Of a DNA stretch of 64,000 bases, positions 12,555-24,400 are shown one piece after another (within the stretch, counting starts at the first letter, position 1; every line of letters begins with the position of its first letter). The position numbers and the translations under genes were made by a program. The notes below the pieces were generated by a model. The model had not been told where the DNA came from. It saw only the letters and a program-made list of their open reading frames with translations, and did not search any database. The stretch comes from Schistocerca nitens (taxonomy: Eukaryota; Arthropoda; Insecta; Orthoptera; Acrididae): positions 499,984,109 through 500,048,108 of the forward strand of contig NC_064614.1 of NCBI RefSeq assembly GCF_023898315.1, written 5' to 3'.

Positions 12555-12830
12555 AAGGATGTGTGGTGTTTGTATTCCTGTGCCTCGACTCATATTACTA
12601 ATGATGGAAAGAAGCTTCATATTGTCAAGCCTTGTAATAGTTCAGTGACCAGTGTGGGAAGTGTTGGCTTAGGAGCAGAGACTACTGGATGTGTTGATCT
12701 GACCTTCTATACTTGTGATAAAACAGTAGAACTAGAAGCATCTGATGTCATTCATATCGCAAACTCAGCTGTAGATTTGCTCTCAATTAGTAAAATTGTA
12801 AGCATAGGGCACGAAGTGACTTTTAACAAA
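12555..12830 (+). pseudogene. Copia protease with destroyed active site
   Basis: The frame reads WCLYSCASTHIT where Copia proteases have W-x-x-DSGAS-x-H-x, so the catalytic Asp is Tyr and the Gly is Cys. The rest of the domain is recognisable to the SAVDLLSISKIV block that ends the protease. The start at 12561 is only the first Met of a longer fragment. Confidence 0.75.
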
Positions 12831-12959
12831 AAAAGGTTGAGTCACCTACGATGCAGAAGGTGAACTAATTGCCAAATCGTTGCCTAACAATTTCATCTAT
12901 TGTCTACATGCAAGTGAAATGAAACAATGCTACTATACTAAAGATAGTGGATTCTTATA

Positions 12960-13470
12960 GCATCACAGGTTAGGACATAAGAATCGCTAAAGTATTCTGA
13001 AGTTGTCAAACGTTTCGACAGGACTAAATGAAGATGTTGCGGTTAAGGATCCCTATGAATTGTGCATCACGAGAAAACAATCACGTCTTTCATTCAAACA
13101 CAACAAAAGCTATTCTAAACATGTCTTAGACTTAGTACATTTTGATTTGTGTGGCCAAATGGAGACAGACTCTTTTGGTGGAAATCATTATTTTCTTACA
13201 TTTATTGACGACTTTTCAAAATTTTCTTGAAGAAAAATCTGAGGTAACACAGATATTTAAAAATTTCAAAGCCATTGTGGGAAAGCAGACAGGCAGAAAT
13301 ATCAAGAAGTTGCGGTCTGGCAAGGAAAGTACTATTTCAACAATGAACTAAAAGGATTTCTGGCTTCTGAGGCTATCATCCACCAGCTTACATTATGTTA
13401 CAGTTCACAGCAAATGGTGTTGCTGAGCGATGTAACGGAACATCGGTTGAACATCGGTTGGAGATAAGAT
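12960..13470 (+). pseudogene. Copia integrase fragments
   Basis: A HRLGHKN block near 12966 belongs to the pre-integrase zinc region. At 13100-13230 the frame reads LVHFDLCG then NHYFLTFIDDFSKFS, the first two acidic positions of the Copia integrase core. Near 13395-13440 a phrase like QFTANGVAERCNG stands for the QNGVAER block with the third acidic residue. Frames shift between these pieces. Confidence 0.75.
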
Positions 13471-13859
13471 GCCATATGAACTTTGGCGTAGGAGAAAGCC
13501 TACTTTATCACATCTGAGAATTTTTGGCTGCAATGTGATGGTTCACATTCCAAAAGTGGGATAAAAAGGCACAGAAATTGACATTTGTAGGCTATGTCAG
13601 ACACCCAAAGGCCATCGATTCATCATTAGGGAGACTGACCAGATAAGAGTCAGCAGGGATGTAAAATTTCTGAAAGATGCGTGTTTTTTCAAGTTAAAAA
13701 AACGAGGAAATTAAGACCACAAATGCCTTTGGATTGAAACAAGAAGCAGTTCTTTAGGACAATAATACTTCACAAACTGAAGAAGTAATTAAATCAGAAG
13801 ACAGTGACAATGAACCCTTTCATGGCTTTGAGAGAGATTCAGTAGGAACTGAAGCTCAA

Positions 13860-14800
13860 GAAGAGGGTCATGAGATTAAAAACATACCTCGAAGATCAAA
13901 CAGAGAACCCATACCCCAGACGTGGCCTGATCATGTTACTTACTATCTGAAAGAAGGACTTCCAGATGAAGACACTGATGTCAAAGAAGCTTTGGAAGGG
14001 GCAAATAATGAAGAATGGAAAAAAGCAATGAAGAAAGAATTCTCATCTCTAGTTCATAATAACACATTTGAAGAAGTAGAGATACCCAGGGAACACAAAC
14101 CACTCAAGACTAAGTGAGTATTAAAAATAAAGCCTGGGACTAGCAGTACACCAGACACATTTGAAGCACACCTAGTGGTAGAAAGATGTGCTCTAGTTCA
14201 ATGTGTTGATTATCAAGAAACCTTTGCACTAATGGTCAAGCATGTATCCATTAGATATCTCTTGTCGATGGCAGCTCGAGATGACCTGGAGATCGACCAT
14301 ATTGAATCACTACTGCTTATGTGCATGGAGACTTAAATGAAAAAAATTTGTCATTCCACCAGAAAATTTTGCAACTCCTGGAAAACTATGTAGGCTGAAG
14401 AAATCTGTTTATGGACTCAGACAGGTTGGGAGGAATTGGAATAAAAAAATTGAAGAAGTGTTAATAAAATTGAAATTCAACAGATCACACACTGTATCTG
14501 TTTTCACAGAGATGGCATCAAAGTAGTCATCATAGCTTTAAATGTGGGTGATATGTTATCATTCTCAAATGACAGTAGTGTTTTGGATTAATTCAAAAGT
14601 TCTTTGAAGATATTTTTTGAAATAAATATTTGCCAATGTTTGGGCATGGAAATTACGTGGGATTGTTATAAAGGAAAAACCTGGACCTTTCAGAAATCCT
14701 TTACAAAAAAAGTTCTGAAGAAATTTGGAATAAGTGAAACCAAGAAAATGTCAAACCCAATTGAACTTGGTTTGGACTTTGAAGCAGTCGAATGAGGTGA
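13860..14800 (+). pseudogene. Copia reverse transcriptase relic
   Basis: The translation from 13880 contains the RRSNRE block, then EALEGANNEEWKKAMKKEF, the start of the Copia RT domain. Later come QETFALMVK, LCRLKKSVYGLRQ, and at about 14535-14555 NVGDML in place of the catalytic YVDDML box. Loss of one catalytic Asp plus stops makes it inactive. An open frame at 14604-14795 covers the RT C-terminal GMEI block. Confidence 0.8.
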
Positions 14801-15499
14801 TATCAAGGTACCATATCAAGAAGCAATTGGAAGTCTTCTATATCTATTCCAAATCTCCGGATCTGATATATGTTTCACTGTAAATCTCCTTAGCAGATAT
14901 AATCATTGATTTAAAAAGATTGTTTGGTTGTTGGTAAAAACATTCTTTATATATTTAAAGGGAACCATGGACTGCAAGGTAGAATTTTCTAGATATGGTA
15001 ACAGAGAAGTAATAGCCTTCAGTGACACACTGTAACTGGTTCATGCATAAAATTGCAGAACACTTTAATTTCATGGTTTAGTGGAAGACAAAGAACTATT
15101 GCACTTTCTACTTTTAGAGCTGAATATATGGCCTTGGCATCAACTGTTCAAGATTTACTGTGATTAAGACTAATTATTTTCGAGGTAAATCCAAGCAGTG
15201 TCATAAAGCAATTTAGAGTGTATTGTGAAAATAAAGGATCCATTCAGTTAGCCAAGCGTCTAGTAACAAACTATAGATCAAAGCATATAATATAAAGTAT
15301 CATTTTATAGGAAGGCATGTTAGTCAGGTGTTATCAATGTTGAACATCTGCCTTCTGGAGAAATGATAATTAATGGTTTCACAAAACCACTTAGCAATGG
15401 CAGACATAAGACATGTGTAAGAAACTGTGGCCTTGTGAAATAAGTGAAGGCTTGACTTTACATTTATACTTAATACTGTGTGTCGATGTAAGTTTAAGG

Positions 15500-15665
15500 G
15501 GATGTGTTAATATATGCTAATAATATACTCTATTGTTTTATAATTACTCAGTGGCTGTTATGTGTTCTGTTGTGCATAGTTGTTGTTATGCAGGTACTGA
15601 TTAATTAATAAAACGTTGTTTCAGAAAGCTTTCACGTATATATTAAAAATACTCAGAAAACTTCC
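15500..15665 (+). repeat. possible Copia 3' LTR remnant
   Basis: It starts with TGTTAATATATGC directly after a purine-rich run and contains an AATAAAACG polyadenylation-like site near 15608. No matching 5' copy is visible, so this rests on position and composition only. Confidence 0.35.
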
Positions 15666-15689
15666 GATTTCAGTGGCGCTTGAGCATCA

Positions 15690-16386
15690 CTATGATTTTT
15701 ATGCTATGGTCTTAACGCTAGTTTCACCTCAGCACATCAATAACCATTCTTGACCAATGCAGTGGTGAGATGTTTTAATTCTGCATCAAGCTGCTTTGAT
15801 TCACAGATTTTCCTTACTCTATATACCAAAGTTTTTACGACGCCTCGTTGTTGTTGTGGGTGGTGGTCCGAATCCTGGTGTAGATAACGGCCTCTGTGCA
15901 TGGATTGTCAGTAAACTGTGTGGCCCAAGCTACCATGTTCTTTCTTGAATACTAGTACATCAAGAAAATGTCATCTTCCACCTGCCTCCTCCTTCTTGGT
16001 AAACTGAATCTTCGGATTGATCCTGTTCAGATGTTTGTGAAAAGAATCCAGTTCCTGCCTACCATGCCCCCACAAAACAAACGTATTATCCACGTAACGG
16101 AACCAAATATTTGGTTTCTTGTTGGCAGTTTCCAATATCTGCTCATCGAATTTTTCCATAAAGAAGTTCGCTATTATCAGGCTTAAGGGACTCGCCATAA
16201 CAAGAGCATCCGTCTGTTCATAGAACTCTTCATTCCATTTGAAATGCGTGGTTGTGAGGCAATATTTAAACAGTTGCTCAACATCAAAAGGAAAAATAAG
16301 ATTCAGCTGTTGCAAGACTTCATTGAGTGGAACCACACATCTATTCACAAATTAACAGATTGAGAGATCATCTGTTGTGGAAGATG
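15690..16386 (-). pseudogene. Penelope-like element RT fragment
   Basis: The minus-strand frame at 16348-15971 (about 125 codons) reads MASPLSLIIANFFMEKF and then WFRYVDNTFVLW. These match the GSPLSPxIANxFME and FRYVDDTF blocks of Penelope-like reverse transcriptases, with the second catalytic Asp changed to Asn. Downstream on the same strand (15960-15700) lie phrases like MTFLDVLV, YLHQDSDHHPQQQ and KICESKQLD, the RT C-terminal connection. It abuts a plus-strand PLE tail at about 16387. Confidence 0.85.
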
Positions 16387-16830
16387 CTTTACAGCCAGGA
16401 GACCATCACATTCATTTTGACCGGACTCAAGTTCTGGCAGTCACAAACGGATACCACCAAAGGCTATACAGAGAGGCCATAGGGATTGTGAAACACCCAG
16501 AAATTTTAATACGAAGGAGAAGGACGTGAAATTGAATGAAATTTGGAGTCCGGTGCTGAAGAAGATGTACACCAGTGGGGACTATACTAACACCGGACGA
16601 CGTTAGTCGACAACGGCCAGTTGTGCTCGCGTATTCAAAACATTTGACGTCTCGCCACTGCGCGGAGTCCGCGGAAGCGGAATTTTGCTGTAGTCAGTAG
16701 CAAGCCAGGGTGTGAATCGGATATTCAACGAAGTTACGATCCCTCTTGAAAATGTCCTCCGCAGATGGAGACGAAATGTCGGGTTTTGAAGTGAAATCCT
16801 TTAGACCGTGGCATAATAGCCCAGAATATT
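16387..16830 (+). mobile_element. Penelope-like element 3' end, plus orientation
   Basis: The start encodes TQVLAVTNGYHQRLYREA and IVKHPE, the C-terminal end of a PLE GIY-YIG endonuclease, then a block like LNEIWSPVLKKM after a frameshift. A GC-rich untranslated tail follows, ending in the hammerhead-like relic at 16745-16780. It lies head to head with the RT fragment on its left. Confidence 0.75.
16745..16780 (+). ncRNA. decayed hammerhead-ribozyme relic in PLE tail
   Basis: The segment has the layout core-1, stem II, GAAA. CTTGAAAA stands where CTGANGA is expected. GTCCTCC and GGAGAC can pair around the loop GCAGAT, and ACGAAATGTC follows. PLE tails are known to carry hammerhead ribozymes. 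Two core positions look mutated, so self-cleavage is unlikely here. An apparent reading frame through it (16746-16943) is best explained as chance. Confidence 0.5.
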
Positions 16831-17239
16831 TCATTAACTGCGACAATTCCAGCTGTGAAAGTTTACATTTTACAATTACTCAATTACAGCGTCAGTACGA
16901 AACTTTTATATTTACATTGGATTTTAATAAGGTTCAAGAATAGTTTTAAATATCTAAAGCCACAAATAAATTTCTGTTCCACAGTAACAATTACAATCAA
17001 AGAGTGAAGCAAAAAATTATTATAAATATACTGAAATGAAAAATTCCTTTACAGTATGAGCTGTTCTGTCGTAATACGAACCTCAGAAAGTTCGTATATT
17101 CAGTTGCAATACTTTTTAACCCGTTTCGCCAGTTCAAACGACGATGTGCTAAGGGATTGTAAGGAGTTGCTGAATATTAGGATGATACTTCTGTCGCACT
17201 GTCCATCACGGCACCGTTACGTCACGCTATTCTTCACGT

Positions 17240-18046
17240 TGAAACACGTATGTATTAACAGCGATGGCGAGGCATGACAGAATCTCTGACCAGAGAGTTA
17301 TTTATGGTTGCTAGTCTGCGCTTGACCGCGCGAGGGTTCAGTTGCGAGTTGCACTCTGTCTGCAGTAGTAGTCAGTCGGCAGTAGTTTTAGCAAGTGGAC
17401 GGTTGTACTGAGCGGACGTCGGCATGCGTCGGCGGCGTGCTCTCCTTGCATCTCTGGTCACGATTCAGGACGAGGTATATTTTTATCGAAGGTAATGAAG
17501 CAGCATTGCGCTCAGCTAATAACATATGTTAATTGTAATTAATTTGTTGAAGAATTGCCCCAATAATAATTTTCTTTTAAAGTAACTGTTTTAAACAAAA
17601 AGATTCATTTCAAGTTAAATAATATTTCCCATGCATTCCCTCCAAGAATCAAAATTAAATATGGGCCAGCATTGCACGGAGCTGTGCCGAAAAATAAGAG
17701 CAGATATAGATGGAGTTTTACTGAGGTAAGAATTTTGGTTTCTCCATTCAGGTTTAATTATTTCACAGGGCCGAAGGTGAGCGTTGCTGCCCTTATAGAA
17801 TTTGTCAGGTTTAATTATTGCTGTTGAGATGTTACATTCAGTTCATAGATCATTATTTAATTAATATTATTGTGGGTTTAATGGTCAATTATTATTCTTT
17901 AATTTTGTGGGCAGTTTACATTTGGGCCATTATTATTCTTTAATTTTGCAAGGAGGTTACGCTTGGCTCATTTTTATTATGCAGTTTTGTGGGAAGACAA
18001 CATTTCATTAACATTGACTTTTCAAATTTCTTGCGGGGAGGTTACA
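17240..18046 (+). repeat. 5' LTR of the 11 kb Gypsy
   Basis: 807 bp, TG...CA ends, matching 27421-28238. The GC-rich first third, with an initiator-like CAGTAGTAGTCAGTCGG segment, could hold the promoter. The last third contains repeated phrases TTATTATTCTTTAATTTTG and GGAGGTTAC. Confidence 0.95.
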
Positions 18047-18048
18047 CT

Positions 18049-18066
18049 TGGCGACATCCGGACCAG
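18049..18066 (+). promoter_or_regulatory. primer binding site
   Basis: TGGCGACATCCGGACCAG starts two bases after the LTR. A TGG start, complementary to a tRNA CCA end, is the standard priming arrangement. Which tRNA ends in ...TGTCGCCA was not checked. Confidence 0.6.
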
Positions 18067-18275
18067 GATCGTATTTCTTTGAGAATCTTTTGAGAAGTAG
18101 TCATATATCTGCTCTTATTTACTTAATATGATTAGCATTTTTGCGCAACGCTTTGACTAATTTTGTCACTTTCTTCCACAGATCATCGGCAATTCGTTGC
18201 TCTTTGTTGTAATAGTGTTTGTTGGATTTTGCATTGTCTTTGTTTTATTTGTGAATAATTGTGATTTGTGTAAAA

Positions 18276-18528
18276 ATGCCGCGAAAGACTGTTAACAGTA
18301 CAACGCGAAGTATAATGAGTGAAATAACTGACTTAAACAACTTGACCGATAATACTTGCGACACGCAATGTAATGATGACAATCCTCCATTTAGTGACAA
18401 TCAGTGCATACCAACCACTTGTAATGATTTTGATCCTAACGTTGAACAAATGAATTCAATTGTGTCCTCTGTTAATTTAATGACAATTGATGACGCGGGG
18501 CGTTCTGTTGCAATGAACGCTGCCCAGC
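18276..18528 (+). pseudogene. Gypsy gag, N-terminal part before the piggyBac
   Basis: The ATG at 18276 sits in AAAAATGCC, a reasonable insect context. The frame runs to the piggyBac target TTAA at 18529-18532 (about 85 codons). The protein is rich in Thr, Asn and Asp, as in the N-terminal gag of many insect Gypsy elements. Beyond the insertion the frame resumes at 20394. The gag N-terminus carries no diagnostic motif and is assigned by position. Confidence 0.65.
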
Positions 18529-18532
18529 TTAA

Positions 18533-20389
18533 CCCTTTCAGACCCAAATTTTTTGGAGAGGAAGGAAAATTTCTTTAAATACTGTAATGGACTTGGATGA
18601 TTTTTTAATGATTTTAGAAGCAGCATTTATAAAAAGATATGTTACCATTTTCGAAAAAAATTTTGTACGCATTTGTGTACGGTGGGTCTCAAACAACATT
18701 GAAATCATAGCAGACAAAACTAATTTATTTTAACATTACACATAAATTTGGAATCATTTACATATAAAATACATGCAAAATTTACCATAGTTTTAATTAA
18801 AAATGAAATGAGTCAGGAATTATGTTCATTATGTGGTTATAATTTACATGAAATAAACGGAAACAGTAGGAGGCCTCATCATCTTTGAACAGGTGTATCT
18901 GGAGGTGTGGCAGATGGTCGGCCTCGTTTTCTATTCGAGGTATCCTGTTACAGATGGCACTATATATAGGCCGAACTTTATAAAACTTGTCTTTATTGTC
19001 TGCTGGTATAGCCATGTTGTTAACAAGATGTAAATTTGTCCTGAGTTGGAAGAATGTATTTCTGGGCATACTGTCCAAGAATAATTGCATTTCCAATGCT
19101 GTGTCCCAATACATTCGGACTCTAGGAAATTTTAGAGTTCCCATAATTATATGAAGCCCAAACAAGATTTGGAGTTCCGCTGATGTAGTTTGTTTGAAAT
19201 TGCTAATAGTTCCACTCTGCAAGGCATATATGTTTGTCAGATCAGCCATAGTACTGAACAGATCATTGGTAATGTACTTGCTGAAAGAAGTTGAAGGAGA
19301 AAGTATTTCCTGTTCCTCAATACATTGTTCCCATTCGTAATATGAATCCAGTATAGAGAGAGACAATGACGCCACTTGATGTCTTTTTTTCTGACAAAAT
19401 GTATTTTACATCACTGAGCTCATTGCTGGTAAGTTTATCAGTGTCTTGAACATCACTATCATTATTGTCATTGTCACTGCACACACCACTTTCATTATTT
19501 GCAGTTGACTCATCATTGGTTTCTCCCCTGTTTAGTTTGTCAGCCCCCACTCTGACTTCCTCCTCTCTTGAAGTACAGTAGGATTCTACATCAGGAAATG
19601 ATTCTTCATCTGATGATAAATCGATATCTGACACCTCTCCATTCAGCAGCGTCTCTAAAATGGCATCTGCATCTCGCTCAATGTTGAAATAGTGTTTCTT
19701 CTACATGATCAACAGAACTGAAATATTCACAAATAATAATATCGGTAGTGGTATTTCCCTAAAATAATAGTTTACAGTAGACCTAACGACATTGTCATCA
19801 ACTGGAGCTTCAATGGTATGTCTATTTTCCTAATTGTTGCTCATAACAATACCTAGTAATACAACATACTTCATATGTTTTGCATAAATCCCAGTCAACA
19901 CTCATACAATCGTCAGGATAAAAAGAAACTGTTCAAACAAACACTTCATATGAAGGAAACACAAGATACTCAAAGTTATATAAAATATTAATTTGAGACC
20001 TCATAGCTACAATTGTGCACACAGAAAAACAGCGCTTCTTTTTGTTGACCAAAACAAGTGATTTTGAAATATTGATTGTTGTAATAAATAAATCGAACAT
20101 TCTACAATGTTCATGCAAAACAACAATACTGGTACTCAACCATACTGTAGGTTATACCTTACCAAAGACTACCAGGTACTTTCAAGGTAACAAACTGCTC
20201 TGCACTGCTACATTAATCTGTTGATATGTTTATAGCGCTGCACAACAGATGACAGCACTTATCCATGGTGAAAAGAATGAACATTCACAAATGTGTACAT
20301 CAGCTCCAAATTGAGGAAAAATATTTCTATTGCAGTTAAGACATCGTGAAAATTTATGTACACAATTGTAACCACGGGGTCTGAAAGGG
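18533..20389 (-). mobile_element. piggyBac element, internally deleted
   Basis: The element is bounded by TTAA on both sides (18529-18532 and 20390-20393). Its ends are perfect 13-bp inverted repeats: CCCTTTCAGACCC at the left and GGGTCTGAAAGGG at the right. At 1857 bp it is shorter than complete family members. The transposase reads on the minus strand (about 19634-18800) and is only partial. It sits inside gag of the Gypsy, so it is younger than that insertion or was carried in the family. Confidence 0.93.
18797..19634 (-). pseudogene. piggyBac transposase, N-terminal half
   Basis: The first frame (19634-19380) is the acidic, Ser/Asp-rich N-terminus usual in piggyBac transposases (SSDEESFPDVESY). 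After a frameshift, 19375-18797 gives the start of the DDE domain: ITNDLFSTMADLTNIYA, then ELQILFGLHIIMG, RMYWDT, and FFQLRTNLHLV ending near KFYKVRPIYSAI. The catalytic part and the usual KQYMP block are absent. A different frame near 18940-18890 reads NRKRGRPSATPPDTP, resembling the linker before the C-terminal zinc finger, so an internal deletion probably removed the core. Confidence 0.88.
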
Positions 20390-20393
20390 TTAA

Positions 20394-21467
20394 AACAACC
20401 GGTTTGCAAAATTCACGTAAAGAACAGACGAATTTTTCTAATGAAAATGAACAGGATACTCAAAGTAGGACAGATTTATTTAATTCCGATTTAGTGACCA
20501 ACAGTAAACATCCGATTAGCAAACATTTTCAAGAACACAGAATGACCAAATGGTCACACAAAACGTGACAATTGCAGGTACACCACTAAACAACACAGCG
20601 AATAGAAATGCTAATTTTGGCTGGGATCAAATGATGGCATTATTGCTACAAATCATTAAAAAACTAGACAACATTAATGAAAGATACAAACTGACGAACG
20701 AAAAACACGACAACGTTAATGAACAGAACAAACAACTTAGTGAGCAGATTACAGCCATTGCCGTGCAATGTCATGACACCAAAGAACAATTACATGAGGA
20801 TACTAAAGCTTGTGCTAGTAACAGTAATGAAGAAGTTGGAACTGTTGCACAAGGATTAGGTAATTCAGATGCAGCGACAACAGAATCACATAGAGACGAA
20901 ATTAGTGCAGTCGCTGAACAATGTCCTAAAAACGCAACACAGATACGCGACGAGTTTAATTTAAAGTCACCAGAAATTTCACACACTCTGAATACGGAAG
21001 TCGATAATAAATGTGAACAACAGAACAACCAAATAGACGAACGTATTAAAGTGACAGAAATGAAAAATGTTTCAGTCACTAATACGTCATAGAATATGCC
21101 TCATTTCGAACGTTTGTCGCATTCATATAGCCAGTTTCAGTTAGGCAATTTACAGAAACTACATGACTTAAACTACGAAGTGACAGAGACAAATAGATTC
21201 TTATGCAATCGTGAACCTGTTCACACGTTCAGAGACGACAACGTTGATTACGAGCAATTTTTATCCGTAAGAAAATCTAAGGAATTTAATAATGACAGAG
21301 CACAGATACACGATTTGAACTGTATACGACAATTTATTTTTGTACTTTCAATAGCATTGCCTTTAATGCAGAAACAACAATTAGCATGGATACAGCAATT
21401 TATTTCTGAATTTTTTCCGCCATTGCCTGTAACACAGAAGCTGAAATTTATTTGCAGCGCGAAATAA
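20394..21467 (+). pseudogene. Gypsy gag, central part after the piggyBac
   Basis: The open stretch resumes right after the TTAA, shifts frame near 20560 and continues (20550-21092) as a 180-codon coiled-coil-like region rich in Gln, Asn and Glu. A single TAG at 21090-21092 separates it from 21096-21467, which is in the same frame. That last part has FLSVRKSKEFNNDRAQIH and an IQQFISEFFPPLPVTQKLKFI block, the capsid-like region. A short segment near 21320-21460 seems internally duplicated (RQFIFVLS.. and QQFISEFF..). Confidence 0.65.
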
Positions 21468-21639
21468 ACATCAGGGGATTCATTACGCTTTAATGAATAT
21501 GTGCCGTAGCGTGCATAGGGCTCCGAGCTGTAGTAGTGCTGATTCATCTTTAGTTTTCTGCACTGCTGCCTTCTCTTCTACTATCCTTTATATCTAACAA
21601 AACAGCTCTTTAACTATTGCTCTACCTAGTATTAAGAAT

Positions 21640-22235
21640 GTGTAAAGAAAACCCGATAAGACAAGTATTTACCGAAAGTGACAATTTCTCTTTAGGCACT
21701 CAAGAAATGACAACCACGAGAACTTTAATATCAGATAAAATTTTAATCATCAGTATGTGTAAAATTATCAGCAATAGCGAACGCATTTTGATAATAATAG
21801 AGGTTTTTCTCCGCAACAGAAACAAAACCAACAGGTTAGCATACCTAACCAACAATGTAATGTACAAGGTCAACCAAGCTTTAATGTTTCACCGCGTGCA
21901 CGTATAGTCCCAGCAACAACAAATAGTAACGCACGCCAGCAAGGAAATAATTACGTGCAGAAAACACAGTATTTCAATTCCTATCGCAAATGAGCCGTAT
22001 AGAAGTGACTATCATGACAAACGTAAAATTAATGAGCACAATTTTCAGCGTACGTATAATAACAGTCGATCTTATCAGCAGCAAGAACATCAGCAACAAC
22101 ATATAATCATTAATGAACCAGACAGTAGATATCATCTCGAACGTAACACGTCAGCAAGAAATAACAGAACAGTACAAATAGTTGAAATGCCACAGCATCC
22201 TCCCGAAAATAATAACACGACAGATAGAATTTGAT
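21640..22235 (+). pseudogene. Gypsy gag C-terminal, Gln/Asn-rich
   Basis: Frames with stops encode a low-complexity, Gln-, Asn- and Arg-rich protein (for example around 21810-21960 and 22080-22200), consistent with the nucleocapsid end of gag. No CCHC knuckle is visible. The protease and RT should follow; instead the sequence goes within about 80 bases to RNase H at 22315. Confidence 0.5.
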
Positions 22236-22314
22236 TAAATACAGTACAGGTTGCATATTCCAGTAACGTAAGCAATACTTTTGATACGCAGAATCTTCTT
22301 CACGAGAATGTTAT

Positions 22315-24045
22315 TTGAAACAAGCCTTGTTGAATGCACCACTTCTATCGCACCCAGATCTTACCAGAAATTTTTCCATTGCCACCGACAGTTCTAACAC
22401 CGCTTTAGGCCTACATATTTTCCAGGAAATTGAAGAAGATGGTTCTACAGTAATTAAAAACATCGCATTTGCAAGTCGCATTCTGTCACCTGCTGAACGA
22501 AATTATTCTGTTACTGAACTTGAAACATTATGTGTTGTTTGGGCTTTTACGAGGTTTCGACATTTTCTTTATGGAAGACATACCACCGTTTACACAGATC
22601 ACAGAGCGATACAGTTTTTACTTTCGGCTAAATTTACACACGACAGGTTAAGCAGATGGAAACTTTATCTACAGGAATTTAATTTTACAATTGTTCACAT
22701 TCCCGGCACACAAAATGTTGTAGCAGACGCACTATCTCGTTCTCTTAGCAACAATCAGCAAGACATCGCAACCAACTTTTGCAAAGCAAATTTCAGCGTC
22801 ATGTACATTCAACAATTTGGATTTGAAATTTTTATTTCGTCGTCATTACAAGACATAGCACAAGAGCAGAGTAAAGACAACGTGTGGAAAGAGATTAAAC
22901 ACCTCTGGCAAGATAGGAATAATGTTACCATTAGAAACCATTACACTGTACGCAATGACATTCTGTTTCGTCGCTCTCATCCTGACAACAACAATTGGTT
23001 ATTATGCATTCCTGACGAGATTGTTAACAGATTAATCTGGTATACTCATTTAAGTTACGCACATTACGGAGCCAGAAAATGTTTTCTTATACTGAGACAG
23101 AACTGTTATTTTACTAACATGAAGAAACGTATACGACGAGTTTTAGCGTCATGTAAAATCTGCCAGAAAGCTAAATCAGATACGACTTCACATATTCCTC
23201 CATTATATCCAATTGTACCTATTAAATTGAGACATATGGCGGCTGTAGACATTTTTGGTCCAATTCCGAGAACTAATAGAGGTTTTTGCCACATCTTTGT
23301 CGCTGTTGAACTCACTTCAAAATTTGTTACCTTCACTCCGTTACGCAAAGCTACTGCTAAAACTGTTTCGAAAGCATTTGTAAAACAATTTCTATTTCAT
23401 GTAGGGCATGTGATGAAAGTAATTTCCGACAATGGATCACAGTTTCGATCTGCTATATGGACACGTATGTTACGAGCTAGAAACATTTCTCCGATCTATA
23501 TATCTAGGTACCATGCTTCTTCGAACCCTTGTGAACGATTAATGAAAGAAATTGGTAAACTGTGTAGAATTTACTGCCATAAAAAACATATTGATTGGGA
23601 CACACACATACACTCATTCCAGGATGTAATTAATTCCATACCAAATGAATCTACTATGCTATCTCCGTCTGTTATACTGGAAAATGCTGAACCACATAAC
23701 AAAATTAAAGAATTAGTAACATTTCCTACATCTCGTCGACTACGACACCATGAAATAACTGACATTGCGCTGAACAACATCAAACATGCCGCAGAGCGCC
23801 GGAGAAGACAGCAAAAACAGGTTTGTACACGCCGTGACTTCCACATTGGACAGAAGATATTAGTACGTACACACTATTTATCCGACAAATGAAAACGTAG
23901 GTGCAGTAAATTTGAACTTCTATACGCAGGTCCATATCGGATTCGCAGAATTTCTCACCCTAATGTTCTACACGTCGAAACTTTGAGAACCAGAAAATCG
24001 AAAGGAAACCACCACTGGTCAAACGTCAAACCTTTTATTGAATGA
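22315..24045 (+). pseudogene. Gypsy RNase H and integrase, long intact frame
   Basis: The frame is open for about 525 codons to TGA 23890-23892 and reads on in the same frame, with that one stop, to about 24045. The first Met is not the true start; the RT palm upstream is deleted. RNase H motifs: IATDSSNTALG, VTELETLCVVWA, YTDHRAIQFLL and VVADALSRS. The integrase has an H-H-C-C zinc region (THLSYAHYGARKC, CKICQKAK) and a DD35E core: AAVDIFGP, VISDNGSQF and NPCERLMKEI, all acidic residues present. The C-terminal ELLYAGPYRIRRI block follows the stop. Conservation suggests recent loss of function. Confidence 0.9.
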
Positions 24046-24089
24046 AGATACTTTATGATTTAACATGCTATAATGCCATTTGCTAATTT

Positions 24090-24400
24090 TATGATCACTT
24101 ATGCAATTATATTCACATGACTAGTTACTGATGATTATCGTATTTTTTCTTGGCAAGTGCCCGGCAAGGTAAAGTTAGCAGGTCGCTCTTCTTGTCGTTC
24201 CACATCAGACCATGCATATTTTCCAGATGAATTTACACATTTTATGACCATTTATGCAATTATATTTATGTGATTACTTACTGATGACTGTCGTATTTTT
24301 TCTTGGCAAGTGCCCGGCAAGGTAAGGTTAGCAGGTCGCTCTTCTTGTCAGACTGTGCACATTTTTCCAGATAAACTTACGTATCTTATGAATAATTATG
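24090..24400 (+). repeat. two tandem units of about 155 bp in the Gypsy 3' region
   Basis: TTACTGATGAT/CTGTCGTATTTTTT, CTTGGCAAGTGCCCGGCAAG and TTAGCAGGTCGCTCTTCTTGT occur twice in the same order, the second shifted by about 152 bases. Confidence 0.85.

Larger units (their letters stand above)
11560..15500 (+). mobile_element. decayed Copia LTR retrotransposon, coding part
   Basis: In order, frame fragments match Copia gag, zinc knuckle, protease, integrase, reverse transcriptase and RNase H. Gag (11580-12150) shows an EEWIGTLLLAGLPDHYQPM block. A CCHC-like KCYKCNKPNH lies near 12106. The order integrase before RT distinguishes Copia from Gypsy. Stops and frameshifts interrupt every domain and a MITE is inserted after the knuckle. 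The stretch 11061-11560 shows no clear 5' LTR. A purine-rich AAGGGGA at about 15496 followed by TGTTAATATATG may mark the start of a 3' LTR. Confidence 0.8.

Noticed and set aside
16746-16943. A 65-codon plus-strand frame that looked like a first exon
   Set aside because: Its start overlaps the conserved hammerhead-like tail of a Penelope element, and it has no splice signal or homology.
20550-21092. Coiled-coil protein as a host gene
   Set aside because: It lies between the Gypsy LTRs, in the same open stretch as gag and just after the piggyBac target site.
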